Assembly (NCBI GenBank): GCA_015499995.1
Contig: JADNRV010000022.1
Coordinates: 397,901 to 461,900, forward strand
DNA length: 64,000 bases
DNA from: Flammula alnicola
Taxonomy: Eukaryota; Basidiomycota; Agaricomycetes; Agaricales; Strophariaceae
Reading direction: 5' to 3'
Shown here: positions 24,632 to 36,440 of the stretch, one piece after another
Position numbering within the stretch: the first letter of the stretch is position 1
How the letters are laid out: each line of letters begins with the position of its first letter
The notes under the pieces: generated by a model
Databases searched by the model: none
Told to the model about the DNA's origin: nothing
Seen by the model: only the letters and a program-made list of their open reading frames with translations
Translations under genes and position numbers: made by a program

Positions 24632-25255
24632 CTAGTCCTTTAGTCGATAGACGAGTCTCTCCTCTTCATCTGCAGCGCAACAACGAGCCCACCGCCAGAA
24701 GCGAGCCTTTCCGCTTTCGACGATGATGGATGCGGGGTTGCCTGATTTGGAAAGAAAGCAATTTAGATCACAGATCCAAAACGGGCCACACCCTGGCGAA
24801 GTCATTGATTCCACCCACCTTGAGCTAACTTGAAGTCAAGCTGGTCATCGAGCTAGCGAATGCAAGGTTGGCTGAGATACGCTTCTGTTACCTCGGTGCG
24901 CGCAGCTCTAGATTCCAAAAACATATCCAGGGCGCGACGGTCGGGTAAATGGAATAAAATAATCATCTTCGGGGTTTTTTGAACGGTGATGCGAGAACAA
25001 TACAGGGACTTCTCCAACGCGAGTGGCCCATAAAATGGACGGCGACCGTCGTTGTACTGATGAGTGGCGGGCCACCCGAGCTCGGGCCTCCGGGATTCAA
25101 TGCCCTTCCGGAGATGCCACAATTGTAACAAGGCATCATGCTATTACACAGACAATGGTTAAATAAAAACGGTGCTATTATGCTGTGCTGAATAAAACTC
25201 TGGAACGGACTCACAAATTATTTCGTACCGTCCTATCCTTTACTTCAACTACCAT
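24632..25255 (-). CDS. Small uncharacterised protein with very short intron
   Basis: Proposed structure: ATG at 25255 (MVVEVKDRT), an intron to about 25133, an exon (HDALLQLWHLRKGIESRRPE through RRALDMFLESRAARTE), a 39-nt intron at 24853-24891, LDDQLDFKLAQ, another intron (to about 24747), then GNPASIIVESGKARFWRWAR and a C-terminus ending RLVYRLKD. About 135 residues. The 39-nt intron removes an in-frame TAG and keeps phase. The first exon is the least certain part because its donor is GTACGA. I do not recognise the family; the Trp/Arg-rich basic C-terminus and lack of a signal peptide are all that can be said. It is divergent from the SAP-like gene. Confidence 0.55.
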
Positions 25256-25386
25256 CCTCACACCACAGTTCCTACACGCCAGACGCGCTAGTCAGACATA
25301 GTCCTCCACTTCGAAGGCCTGCATAACCACCCCACCACTGTTCTACTCCCCATCCAACTGTGCCACTCATCCTAAATATCATCAAC
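25256..25386. promoter_or_regulatory. Compact bidirectional promoter
   Basis: Only 131 bp separate the proposed starts of the small minus-strand gene and the plus-strand SAP-like gene, so both must initiate from this interval. No TATA box is evident; CT-rich on the plus strand. Confidence 0.4.
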
Positions 25387-26415
25387 ATGCCTCGAGCAAC
25401 AAAACAAGCCACATACGATCGCGTCTATCTCGAAGGCCTCCCGCGCACGCAGATACAGGCACTAGCCAAGGTTCGTGTCGTGGTCCTATTTGCGGCATAA
25501 GTTATGAGTGTTCACGGGCTGCATTAATTGCAGAGCGAAAAAATCAAAGCCAACGGAAAGACAGCGGAGATCATCACCCAACTCCTGCTGAAGAAGGAGA
25601 TGATCGATCAAGGTGTCGATGAGGAGGCCGCTCCTCGTACAACCTCGATAAACACACGTGCGGATCCAATCATCGTTGACGCTCTTGAAAACGATAACGC
25701 TAGAGATGCGGAGCCGGAGGCCACCGCGATCAAGGCAGAGCCTTGCGACGTGCCCCAGAGCGCACAGCACTCGGTCTCGTTTCAGCAAGCAAGAGGCACA
25801 CCAAGTAAGAAAATTCTTTTAATCAAATTATTGTGGAATGTCTGATTTTCTTCCTCGCAGGATCGTCGACGCCCTACCGACGATGCACTCCATACCCCCG
25901 ACGGCGGTCAGGCTCAGGATCCTCTACTTCAAGCCTCCATGCGCAGGCGCGGGCACAGGCACCCTCGCTCCTCTGGAGCTGACGGACAAAGACGTCCGGA
26001 GTGTGCGCAGGCGCCTGACATCGATGGGGAATGAACAAGGATCGTTGGAGACCGGCGTCAACGAGATAAAGGGCCTTCTGGAGTTCACTCAAAGCACGCT
26101 GGTCGACGGACGCCAGGCAATAGCCAACTTGTCGTGGACGCGCCAATCAATCGAGCAAGTCGTCATCGGCGACTACAAGCTCGACAGAACACTCTGGGAC
26201 GGGACGGGTCGCATGAAAGAAGATGGCCAAGGAAGTGGATGGAGTTCGTCGAGAAAAACTGGCGGCCGATGGTGTACCAGGGGAAAGAGGATTCAGGCTC
26301 CGATGGGGCTGACTCGGACTCGAGCGCCGACTCGGAGGAGGACGCGAGGAACGCGAGCCAAGAGCTCTTTGTACGCGACTCGGATGGCTCGGACGACGAG
26401 GAGATGTACTTGTAG
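25387..26415 (+). CDS. SAP-like domain protein, frame interrupted
   Basis: Exon 1 (ATG at 25387, MPRATKQATYDRVYLEGLPR) and exon 2 (SEKIKANGKTAEIITQLLLK) form a SAP-like helix-turn-helix: a short acidic helix, a KANGK turn, then a leucine helix. SAP modules bind AT-rich scaffold DNA or RNA. An intron at about 25805-25860 leads into a Ser/Arg-rich segment. The conserved-looking middle (LTDKDVRSVRRRLTSM..) and the acidic C-terminus (WMEFVEKNWRPMVYQ to DSDGSDDEEMYL) lie in two further frames with no plausible intron between. Two apparent one-base losses, around 25955-25985 and 26190-26225, would explain this, so the gene is either mis-sequenced or decayed. Confidence 0.6.
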
Positions 26416-26577
26416 ATTGTAATTTTATTTCATTATTATTTGGAGGCTTTCAGAGACATTTACACACATGTGCGCCGTGGTTGACAGTAAACATTCCGCC
26501 AAGAGAACCAAGCTGGCTGTTCAAATTCTCCACACTCCTTGCCGCAGAGCATGTTGTCATCGTTGTCGGCGGCGACA

Positions 26578-29416
26578 ATGAGCGCCTCTCTCCGTGCGTT
26601 GCATACGCGTCCACTGTCGCTTCCCGGTCTTCTCTTTTCAAACTCGCTGGGATCACGATCACATAACCACGCGATCGCGTTACTACCTGGGCGTTATTAC
26701 ACGCCGACCACTAATCACAATACAGGGGCTGTTACTTCTAAGAAGACTCTCCTCCCAAACCACCACCGTCTCCTAAGCCTCGTAAATCTCCTCCTCCAGA
26801 ACTTTCAACCGCTCGACATGAGGTGCACGAAGGAAGCGCGGCAATCAGCATGCCATTCAACCCACCTGGGGGCGGTCCATCTGCTGCTCCGAAAGGGTTC
26901 ACCTTCACCAACTCACCTGTCCTCGACGCAGTACTGACGACCGCCATCGGTATTGGAGCAGGCAAGTTCGTTCCCTGTAGCTTCGTCAACCAGGCTCTGA
27001 CAGTGTCTCTTGACCAACCAGTCTTCGTCGGAGGCATACTGTATGTAAAATGGTACAAGAAGAACGTCCTAGACAAGGTCTGTCCAAAATTATCTACCCT
27101 TCGATGGCTACCTGTTTATATTACTTGTTCACCAGATGGAGAATGCCTTCGCAGCTGGATACGATCCCGCACTTGAACTTGCAAAGGCGCATACAGTCAA
27201 GTCAGCTCCCACGGACGACACAGCCCAAGACCCTTTGTTCGCGGAGGATGTGCCATGGACAGAGAATCTACGCCGCAAGGAACAAGATATGATAGATCAT
27301 ATTGTGCACGGAGAAGAGGCTGGCCATTATTTCCTGCTTCTGGGTCCAAAGGTATGAGTGAGTTCATATATGCGCGTTTGCTGGTCTCCTGAACCTTCCT
27401 TCCTTGTGTGCAGGGCTCAGGCAAAGGAACGATGATGTTCGATGCCATGGCTGCATGTGACGCCGAGGGTGTATCGATGTGTGAGGCTCATCCTGACCTA
27501 GAAGTCTTCCGACTTCGACTCGGAAAGGCTCTCAATTTCGAATACAATGAGGACACGCAGACAGGTTTATTCCAGCGACGTGATCCCAGGGAAGGTCAAT
27601 CCATCTATCCGTTATTGTCCTTTCTGGACTTCTGATATTTCATTAACTCGAAGGCGGAGCTGCATTGGACATCGAGCGAGGCAAGGTTCCTTTCTACTTA
27701 ATGGGCTCATGTTTTTTAACATGTTAGTTTAGCAATGAACAAGCTTGAGAAAGTAGCTCTTCGCTGTGCATCCAGACGTGGAAAACCTCTAGTACTGATC
27801 ATTGACAATGTGCACCACTTCCAAAACAACGACGAGGGCAGGAATATGCTCCTTCAGCTGCAGCAGAAGGCGGAGGCATGGGCTGCTAGCGGTGTGTCCT
27901 CTTATTCATCCCAGCTATGTCTCTGAGTACGGTTTCTGACCTGAATCCATAATAACAGGTATATTGACTATGGTCTTTAGCTCGTGAGCTGTTTTTATCT
28001 TGTCTCCAAGAAATGATTGTCCCTCACAGCCTTTCGTTCTTGTTTACAGTGACGACTTTTGGCCGTTCCACGCACTGCGTACACATCTTCCAATTTACTT
28101 GCCCGATCAACTTCTTAACTAATATCCTTCGACAGGGAAAACCGCAAGCCGCATGCATGTAAGCTCTTTCGCTCTTCTCAATTTCATCAATCCAGTTACT
28201 CAGGGTTTATTTTCCTTTGGCTTCCAGGTTCTAACAATATATGACCTCGACATTAGCGAAGCACTCCGCGCCTCCAGACACATACGCCGCATTGCTGGCC
28301 GCGCACCAGTCGAGTCCGACGATCTCAAGGAAGCTATCTCATTAGTCGGCGGTCGGCTGGCATACCTTAATAAGGTAAGTCATATCAGAGTTCAATGTAT
28401 CTGCACGAGGCTACGACTGATTGACGGAATTACTCGACATGATCATTAATTTTAGGTGTCAAAGTCAAAGGATATGGTCGAAATGGCCAAACATCTCTTG
28501 GAAGTCGAGAAAGCCTGGCTGCTCAGCCAAATCGGTGCGCTTAAAGTTATGAGTCAATGTTGTTTGTCTTTCTCATATTTTTATCTTCTGCCGCAGGACT
28601 AATCCCTGATTGTGACGACGATGTTATGGATGAGGTACGTCACTCAGACTTTCTGGTATGCAAATCACAAAACAGACAGCTTAGGCGAAATTTTAACAGC
28701 AAAAATGGAGTTCATGTTCTTGGCTACTCCTTCAGGAATTCGTGAAGCTACGACAAGAGCAAGAGGCCGCTCTTACGGAAGCAGGCAAAAGCGCAGACGA
28801 GGAGCTTCCTTTACCTGAGATTCCATATGTACGTCCAGTCAACCCATCTTGTTTGATATTGTAGCTGACTGACCGATGTACAGTGGAGATGTCGACAAAT
28901 CATGACACGCCCCGATTTTCTAGAAGGTACGGCGGAATCCTCTTTTTCTTCCTTCTCGAATTCCCACTCTAACGCCGCTCATCTCCTCCTCGTTCACAGA
29001 ACTTGACCGACTACACATTATCGCTATCGATGTATGTACTTACATTTTACTCGTCTTCCGCATACCCCGTGTTGATCATTGACATCACATTTTTTTGTTT
29101 GTCCCGCAGATCCAACATCACGTCCGGCCAGACTCCAATCTCATCTTACACGCTGCTCGACAGGTCACCGAAGAGGAAGGATTCGATGCCGTTCTCCAGG
29201 GTGTTAGGGACAGAGTAGATGAAATCGAGAGTTTGCATAGGACTCGCGAGCTTACTGTGCGTTCTTCTGAACTATTTTTCATGTGATTCGTCTGACGCTT
29301 CTTGTTTACTCGCCCTTTCGCTTTTTCAGTTCAAGGACCTTGGTAAAGGCGACATGGTCCGCCTAGCCGTCGATAAACGTGGCGAAGAACTCCTGGAAAC
29401 ACTTAACAGTGACTAA
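26578..29416 (+). CDS. Probable mitochondrial P-loop (AAA+/Orc1-like) ATPase
   Basis: Starts at the ATG at 26578 (MSASLRALHTRPLSLPGLLF), an Arg/Ser/Leu-rich, acid-poor N-terminus like a mitochondrial presequence. A Pro/Lys-rich linker and a hydrophobic segment (DAVLTTAIGIGAGKF..FVGGILYVKWYKK) suggest membrane anchoring. The ATPase core has Walker A GPKGSGKGT and Walker B LVLIIDNVHH, followed by a possible sensor region (ILTMVFSSDDFWPF) and a helical C-terminal half (EALRASRHIRRIAGR..RVDEIESLHRTREL) ending LETLNSD at 29416. About twelve short introns. It is a STAND/AAA-like NTPase of the inner mitochondrial membrane; substrate unknown. The frame changes near 26745-26757, either through a weak GTTATT intron or a one-base loss in the CCC run. 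Confidence 0.72.
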
Positions 29417-30075
29417 TACCGACACACCACGACCAACGCTGGAGAGTGTCTCATTACTCTATGTATAGTACCTTTATCTCCTCACATTCTCTGTAGGTAA
29501 CATGTATCAGTCCCGCACTCAGCAAGCTCTGAGCGCTGACTATTATTTATTTGATCTCGTGTATAAAATCTTCTGATAGTGGCTTGAGGAAAGAATGCCT
29601 TATCGCACAATGAATAGGAGAGGGGAAGCTGATGCCCTAGCCAATCTTTGTGGCAGGGCATTCCAGCAAATGCAGTCTTTTGTATTTCTCCTCCTCTGTC
29701 GCCCATCTACCTTTTGTAGATGTGGCGACTTGCAGTACTATGTAAGTATACTACTACTAGTATATAAGCAGCGCGAGACATTATTGGCGGAAGAGAGAAA
29801 AGGAAATGTTGTAAATAAGGTCACAATATGGAATGTAAGGCGAGAGATGAGAGTGTAAAAAAAGTTGTACAAAACAATGGAGGTCGTTAAAAATACGAGA
29901 CGTGATGTTGTTGTGGTCCGTTTTTTTCTTCTTGAAAGAGAAAAAGCAACAATGCGATTGATGATGGTCTTGCTCTCTCTGTCTGCTGACTGAAAAGCAG
30001 GGCGAAAAATCGAAAATTTCCCAATATACGGTCCAGGTTCCTCTGAGGATCATCTATCTCGTCCCTCCTGCGGAC
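29417..30075. other. Intergenic between convergent genes
   Basis: 3' UTRs of the ATPase gene and NAB2. A short frame at 29595-29858 has no features. Nothing else seen. Confidence 0.4.
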
Positions 30076-32311
30076 CTATGCAGTGATAGAGACAGGCTTC
30101 GCGTCAGCCTTCTTCGAGTTAGCTGCTGCGGCTGCTTCCGCATCCTTGACAGCCTTTTCAGCTTCGTTTTTCTTCTCCTGAATCTCCTTCATCTGCTTCT
30201 CCAACTTCTCCTTCATCGCCACATTCGGGTTGTTGAACGTCATGGTCCTATGCTGGCTCGCTCCTCCCATAGAGCCTGCCTCGGGCGTCGGCACGTTGAC
30301 GAGCGAGCCCGTTGACGACAAACCCCGATGGAAGGTAGAGGGAAGCACGCGGCCTTCAGGATGTTGGAATGCGCACTGGGCACGTGTGCAGCTGGCACCG
30401 AACCGACATTGGGTGGCAAAATGAGTTGGGCGAGCAGGGTGGCTGAATGTGCATCCTGGGCGCGTACATGCATTTCCAAATCGACATGGGACAGGGGTAT
30501 GGTGTGGTTGAGGGGCTGCTGTTACAGCGGCGCTCGGCGCAGGCTGTTCCGCTAAGAAATAATATTCGTAAGCCTCATCGGGAAAAAAGAAGACATGTGC
30601 ATGAAATAATCTACCTTGTGGATTGAGGACGGCAGGGCTGACATGAGCCTTTATGCAATCCTTGTCCCTACAATTTTTGCCTTTCTCGCAGGCTTCATTG
30701 CTGAGAACAATTCCGCTTTCCGCGGTAGCCACCGGCGATGGATGAGAATAGCGACAGTGGGCGTTCGTACATTTCAGGGCAAATTTGCAAAGGGTAGGTG
30801 ATTGCGGGCGTTCAGGTATGGCGTAAGCTGGTTGAGTTTGTGTAACAGGTGCAGCAGCACGGCAGCAGCTGAAGGCGCTGATGTTGATGGATAGGGTGTA
30901 ATTGGCGTCGGCGCGACAATGGGCGCCGGAGGATTCGACGCTGGGGTTTCATTAATGGATCCGTTCGTGGGCTTTACAGGGCCGGATTGACCAGAAGAAA
31001 CTCCACTTGCAGATCCTCCTCTACCTCTTCCTGTTCCTCGTCCACCTCTCTGACCACCGCCACGACCTCTCCCAGCCCGTTCATAGGTCCATTACTGCCA
31101 CCCCCTTGCTGTGAGGAAACCCAGGATTCATGCCATTCTGGAACATACCCATATCACCCGGCATTGCTCCTTGCATCGGGAATCCTTGTCCTCCGAATTG
31201 GCCTGTCGCGGGGTTGATGATGCCCATCGTCGAAGCCATCTGAGCCATAAGTGCCATTTGGTTCATCATCATCTCCTGCAGCATCAGCGGGTTGGTCATA
31301 TTTGCGGCAGCCATCGCACCCATATCCATACCCATACCTGGGAAGCCAGGTTGCATCATCATATTGTTCGCATCCGGCGAACTGCCAACGATGTTGTCAA
31401 TTCTAGCTTGTATCTCATCGCGCTGGAAATTCTTTTGTCCACGTCCAGCAGGACCTCCAACACGATCCAACAAACTGCGGGTATTCGGATGCAGATTTCC
31501 GTTCGGAGTGAAGCCATCACGGTGCATTGCCCGTGGGCCTGTGGGTAGGTCGGTTCTTCGAGATTTGTTGGGATGATTCGGAGAGGGAGATCGGGCAGAA
31601 GCAGTGCGCTTTTGAGCGGAATTGGAACCGGATGGAAGGGCTTGAGATAGGGCGTGCTGGTATATGCCAGTTCGTGGAATGCTCGGCGCAGTCCGCGATG
31701 AGTCACTGGCAACATGGGGAGGTGCCTCCCGCGATGGGCCAGGATCAGGAGTTTGATCAGATTTTGTCGGAGGAGCCTGAGGAAGTACGTCGGAGTCGGA
31801 GGCACCTTTGGCTGCTTCTTCAAAGAGCCAGTCTGTGAAGGAGGGGTCTAGAAAATACGTCAGTACGACGAGGACAGAGACGGTGACAAGAGGCGCGTAC
31901 TAAAATCTGTTCCAATCACTACAGAAGATTTGAAATTAGTATGAAACTTGGGACGGAGAGGTCGTGAAAGCATACAATCTTCGAGTTCACTCGTTATTTG
32001 GGCTAGAGTTGCATTGTCAAGAGGTTGCAAAAAGGGGCTGCTTTCCTCAACTCACCAGAAGTTTTGTTGTTGATAACCATGATGGTAATATACTCCGCCA
32101 TGACAGGGTCTTCGGAAGGCACGATAAGAGTCAAATACCGCTCAAGTAAAAAAAATACGCACCAGCATCAGGACTATATCCTCGTTTCGTAAGTTCATCC
32201 TGTATGGATTGCTGGGCGGAAATCGTCAGTATAAGGAGTAAAAGCGCACTAGAGCCGACATACCTGAAGAGCAGCAGCACGTTCTGTGCCGATTGTGAGA
32301 CCGAAAACCAT
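30076..32311 (-). CDS. nab2: NAB2/ZC3H14-type poly(A) RNA-binding protein
   Basis: Starts at the ATG at 32311 (MVFGLTIGTERAAALQ). The N-terminal region is helical and PWI-like (IQDELTKRGYSPDA..), followed by a Ser/Pro-rich linker, a Met/Gly/Gln-rich segment (31100-31350), an RGG block (GRGRGGGQRGGRGTGRGRGG) and tandem CCCH fingers of the C-x5-C-x4-C-x3-H type (CRFGNACTRPGCTFSH, then CRFGASCTRAQCAFQH), preceded by CTNAHCRYSH and CEKGKNCRDKDC. A Lys/Glu coiled coil ends the protein (PVSITA). NAB2 controls poly(A) tail length and mRNA export from the nucleus. Two one-base losses break the frame between the Met-rich and RGG segments, at 31115-31116 and 31086-31087. Each is repaired by one extra G on the plus strand. 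Confidence 0.9.
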
Positions 32312-32485
32312 GGTATGGGCGTCTAAGTGAAGAGTTTGGGACGACGACGACTCGGACGACCGACGGTCAACAGGACAAGTTTAAGCTCCGCGAGGTGGCT
32401 CTAGCCAAATAAAACCATTGTCTGACTCAGCATACAATTCGCGTCACGAGGTTATTAATTATTCATCATTTCTCTAAATGTATAG

Positions 32486-32571
32486 GCATTAATGGGGTAG
32501 TGGTAACCTGGGTCGTTGCCATTCGAGTTTCATAAGCTCGACCCGCCGGGGGTTCGATTCCCTCTTAATGC
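32486..32571 (+). tRNA. tRNA-Gly(GCC) with a 16-nt intron
   Basis: An 86-nt cloverleaf. Acceptor stem GCATTAA/TTAATGC is perfect (7 bp). D-arm GGG..CCT with loop TAGTGGTAA. Anticodon stem GGTCG/CGACC. Loop T-T-GCC-A, anticodon at 32518-32520. Intron 32522-32537 between positions 37 and 38, the canonical place. T-arm GGGGG/CCCTC with loop TTCGATT. The start GCATTAATGGGGTAGTGGTA is close to eukaryotic glycine tRNA. The downstream sequence lacks an encoded CCA, as expected. Confidence 0.9.
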
Positions 32572-35500
32572 ATTCAAGTATGCTTTGGAGTAGTTTTGCC
32601 AAAGTTTTGACAACATCCCATGAATATCTTGGGTCCAAACCAAATATAATGCGGTAGCGGGATGTTTGTTTATGCAGTAGTACCCTCAGTTTCTTAACCA
32701 GCAATGACGAAAACATAAAATATGCTCCGATCCCAACCAGGTAATATATATTTTTCCCCTTCTCAAGAATCAAGATCATGGTAGCAGGTAGATGGCTTCG
32801 TGAAATGTACCTCAAGTACGTATTATCATGTAGTAGTAACCAACTAGTAAGTAGAGAAATTTTTAAAACCGTTCTCTCTCTGATTAATAATTCCGATGTA
32901 GAAGATTCCGAAGGGGTCATATCAGCCATGCACATTGCCAGACCTGGTCCCAAAATGGACTTCGTCCAAGTCTTTATTCCGATATTATCTGCAGGTAGGG
33001 CTGAGCAGATTAGAGAGGTTAGTGGGAGAAACACTACGAAAGGATTTACGGGTACGGACTTCTGAGTGGAAGGATAAAGAACCAATCGCATGTACATAAT
33101 TTTTGTGCTCGCAGCTGCACAGCCGTACACATCCACATTGAAGCCGGGTTCCTTTCCACGTGGAGAATTGACAGGAATCTCCACTTCATAAGCACATGTC
33201 AGAAGAAAAGAGGCACCCTCAAACCCGATATTCTTGTCATTCACAAATCGCGAAGTTGATTGCACTGCGCGTTCGATTTAGGACAAGGCTGAGGCAGTGT
33301 CTTCAAAGGGGATTAATGCCGCTACGGAATTGCGGGATGATTCCGAAATCTGTGTAGTAGGAACTAGTCAGCCGTAGAACACAGCCCGAACAACTCAACT
33401 TCTCTCCTTGGAGTCAGTGCAAACATCCGCGAAAGCATGGCCTCTATCATAGCACTGAATTCAATGAGCTCCGTACGGTGCAGCTTGAAATATTTTCTCA
33501 TATCTCGCAAAAGCACCTACTTACTGGAGTTCCTATTGATGGTATGTGGCGCAGAATCCCACGGTGGACAGGATGACTGGAATCCTGTGAGGTGTGACGA
33601 TGGGAAAGGGGTTCCCGAGTCATCACATCAGTACCCACTTGCAGAGGGTGGTAACACGGGATACCGGTATCTCCTTCTCGTCCGGCCAGCGACAATCGAG
33701 TCGAGGTGAGCAAAGAAATGACCAACTAGGGCCATAAAGGGGTCCGCGCGCACTCTGACATCCTTTCAGCTGCAAAGGCATAACGGATGGCGAGTGACGA
33801 GACGCCCTAGTTATAAATATTGCCCGGAACACTTAAATTCCTTTGTCCAGTTGTAGTTTTGTACCTTTAAGCCCTTTAAGATGACACTATCTGTGGGCGC
33901 CCTTTCAGTTAATTTCAGAGCAATGACTCGGCTGCCGTCCAATGATTTTAGGTTTGTCGTCCAATTAAGCGCCCAATCGGTGATCGACGATCTTCCTCTC
34001 GATTATGATCTGATCGAGGGGAAATGAGACAGGTCGACAGGAATTACCTTCGAGTGGCACTCATAACGACTTTCCGCCATCGCTGAATGCATGGATCGTG
34101 CAGCATCGAACAATTTGTCCTGACTAACTCCCACACGCTAGCAATTAGAGACAAATTATTGTAAGCCTCATTGGGCTTAAGTATAAAGGGTTCTATCGTT
34201 CCAATATTTTCCGCGGATTCCCACTGCAACTCTATCACCCTAATGACCACAATGGACCCTGTGAAGACTGTACATATGCCTAAGTGGCATATATCATATA
34301 TGCCCAAGTTGTGGTCCACCAGGGTGCAGTGTGCACCGGCTGACCACATCGAGAATAAGTTAAAGCAGGGATCATCGGCGCATATGCGCGAGCGTCCGAG
34401 AGGTCCGAGCTCATTTCTATGAGCCGACGCCATTTATTTAATCCATTGCCACCATCGCAACAGGTGGCTGAAGCAGCGGGTTGGCTCATCATTGCCATTA
34501 TTGGTTATGGTGTCCCAAAACGCCATAGATTGCCGGTTCTGTGTGTTGCACGATATAGACCGTAAAATGGCAAATACCGTTCTTTCAAAGTCCTATCTCA
34601 CATGATGCACCTCGTTTTTTTTTGCACAGAGAGAAATTTCAAAATAGTATTCCGAGGTCGCCTCCTCTCTCCGTAGAGCCTGTCCGGATCCAAGATAAAT
34701 ACCTGGGTCCTGCGTCATATCAGCGCGTGGTGGCGAAGACAGTTACATAGCCGGACCGTGTACACAGACAAGGCACTTATCAGATATCATAGATATCAAA
34801 CTCCGTCGTGGGTCACATTTTGGGCGGCGAAGTGGTGAATGAAAGGGAAAAGGTGACACCTTGCAGCGTTCTAACTTCTACTTGGAACAATGCTCGGCTC
34901 AAAGGAGCCTCGAGGGGAGGTTGGGAGTTCTTTGAGAGCAACAACATGCAATCTCCGCAGGTCCGGCGCACTCACGCCAACGACACTCGAAGTTCAATTT
35001 ATATCATGAATGACAACGCCGTTTTAGTACGGCGTGCGTGTCTGTAGCAGCTTAACTTTAGCGTTCGTTCGGATGATATCGTTGCTTGACAAGGTGAGAT
35101 CGAGGGGTCAGTACTTCAGGACTCAGTACCTACCTGCGCTGCCTCGTTGCTTTGGCCGTTGCTTTGACCGTCGTCGCAGGCCATCCGTCGCGACTCGCAA
35201 TTGCCATCCATCCGGAAGTGTTAATCATGGATGCAAGATCATGCAAGATGCAGAAGTCAGATGATGCCTTCTTGAATTTGACGCGAGGCCCCGAGCCATC
35301 AGCTTGATAACCATGATCTCCTTTGATCGCAAAATTGAGGGTCGCGCCGACAGCCGGTTTCGATATCCTTGAGAACATCGTCTAGAGCAACGAAGTATCT
35401 CAACTTCGAATGCTTGGGCACATTCACGACACTGGCACTACGCAGCACTTCGCCGCCCATGAATCCGACGCTCATCCCAGAAAGAATAGCCAATTTCGGG

Positions 35501-36440
35501 AAGTTCAGACTTCCACAGAGATAACCGAGAAATAAATGCATGGGGAAATATCGATATCAATTATCGGCTTTGCGATAGGGAAAATTGAGTTGACTTTGGA
35601 AGGACGTACGTTTGACAAGATGGGTGTCGACTTTTCCGAGGGGGTGGAAGAATTTCCCAACACCGATAAAGCCCTGAGCGACGCGAGGAGCTCGAGGGGA
35701 TATCAGTTCAGAAGAAGTAGCAGAACATCAGCAGAGGGACGTTGGTGGGATCAGGCTAGAGAAAAACGTGTTTTTAGACAAGTTCTAATCAGAAATTCCC
35801 AAGCGCTGATTCAATTTCGTGATAGATAAGTGGGGATCTGCAGACGTAAGGGTGCGTGGACAACACGTTGAAGGGCACGCGCGAACAAGTGTTCGGGATG
35901 TATGTCAATGTGGGATGTATGTCAACGTCAGGCGTATTTGGGACTTACCCCACGGATGCTCATCCCCGGGTTGGCTGGCGTGTGGATGTCTTGCGGGTGT
36001 GATAGACGCGTGCTCGACGCTGTTGGACGCACGATGCACGACAGTTACCTGTGTCGACGACCGTTGAACTGATTGTCCTCAGATCAATGCTAACGTGGTT
36101 GTAAGTTCTTTTTATTCGTTTTGTGTACTTTTGTATGCGTACCGGTACAAATGTAAGTAATGCTAATGTGATCATGAATAAGTATAATATGCTGGAACAA
36201 CAACCAATGTGATGCGATCTGGAGGAATGTTCAATGCGTAATAGTATGCAAAAAAGATATAAGGCAGGTCTCCATGAAGCAGAAATATGATATCGCAGCA
36301 CTGAAACGGCAGTAAAAGGGAAACAGGGTATTGATGAATATGCTACAATGATGCAAGAGAGATGAGGAAACAGAGGCACGAGGATGCAGAGACAGAGAGT
36401 AAGGAGCGACATAACAAAGCACGTAGCTAAAGTCCAAGGG
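32572..36440. other. Gene-poor interval
   Basis: About 3.9 kb with no gene I can support. A 258-codon minus-strand frame (32489-33265) runs through the tRNA and starts at TTG; its upstream part is moderately protein-like (FVNDKNIGFEGASFLL) and could be a relic. Short frames at 34044-34433 and 35034-36067 have no motif. A small direct repeat (GGATGTATGTCAA, twice) lies at 35898-35930. Confidence 0.45.

Noticed and set aside
32489..33265. 258-codon minus-strand frame
   Set aside because: It starts with TTG, and its last part is the complement of the tRNA-Gly gene. The upstream part is slightly protein-like but has no identifiable domain.
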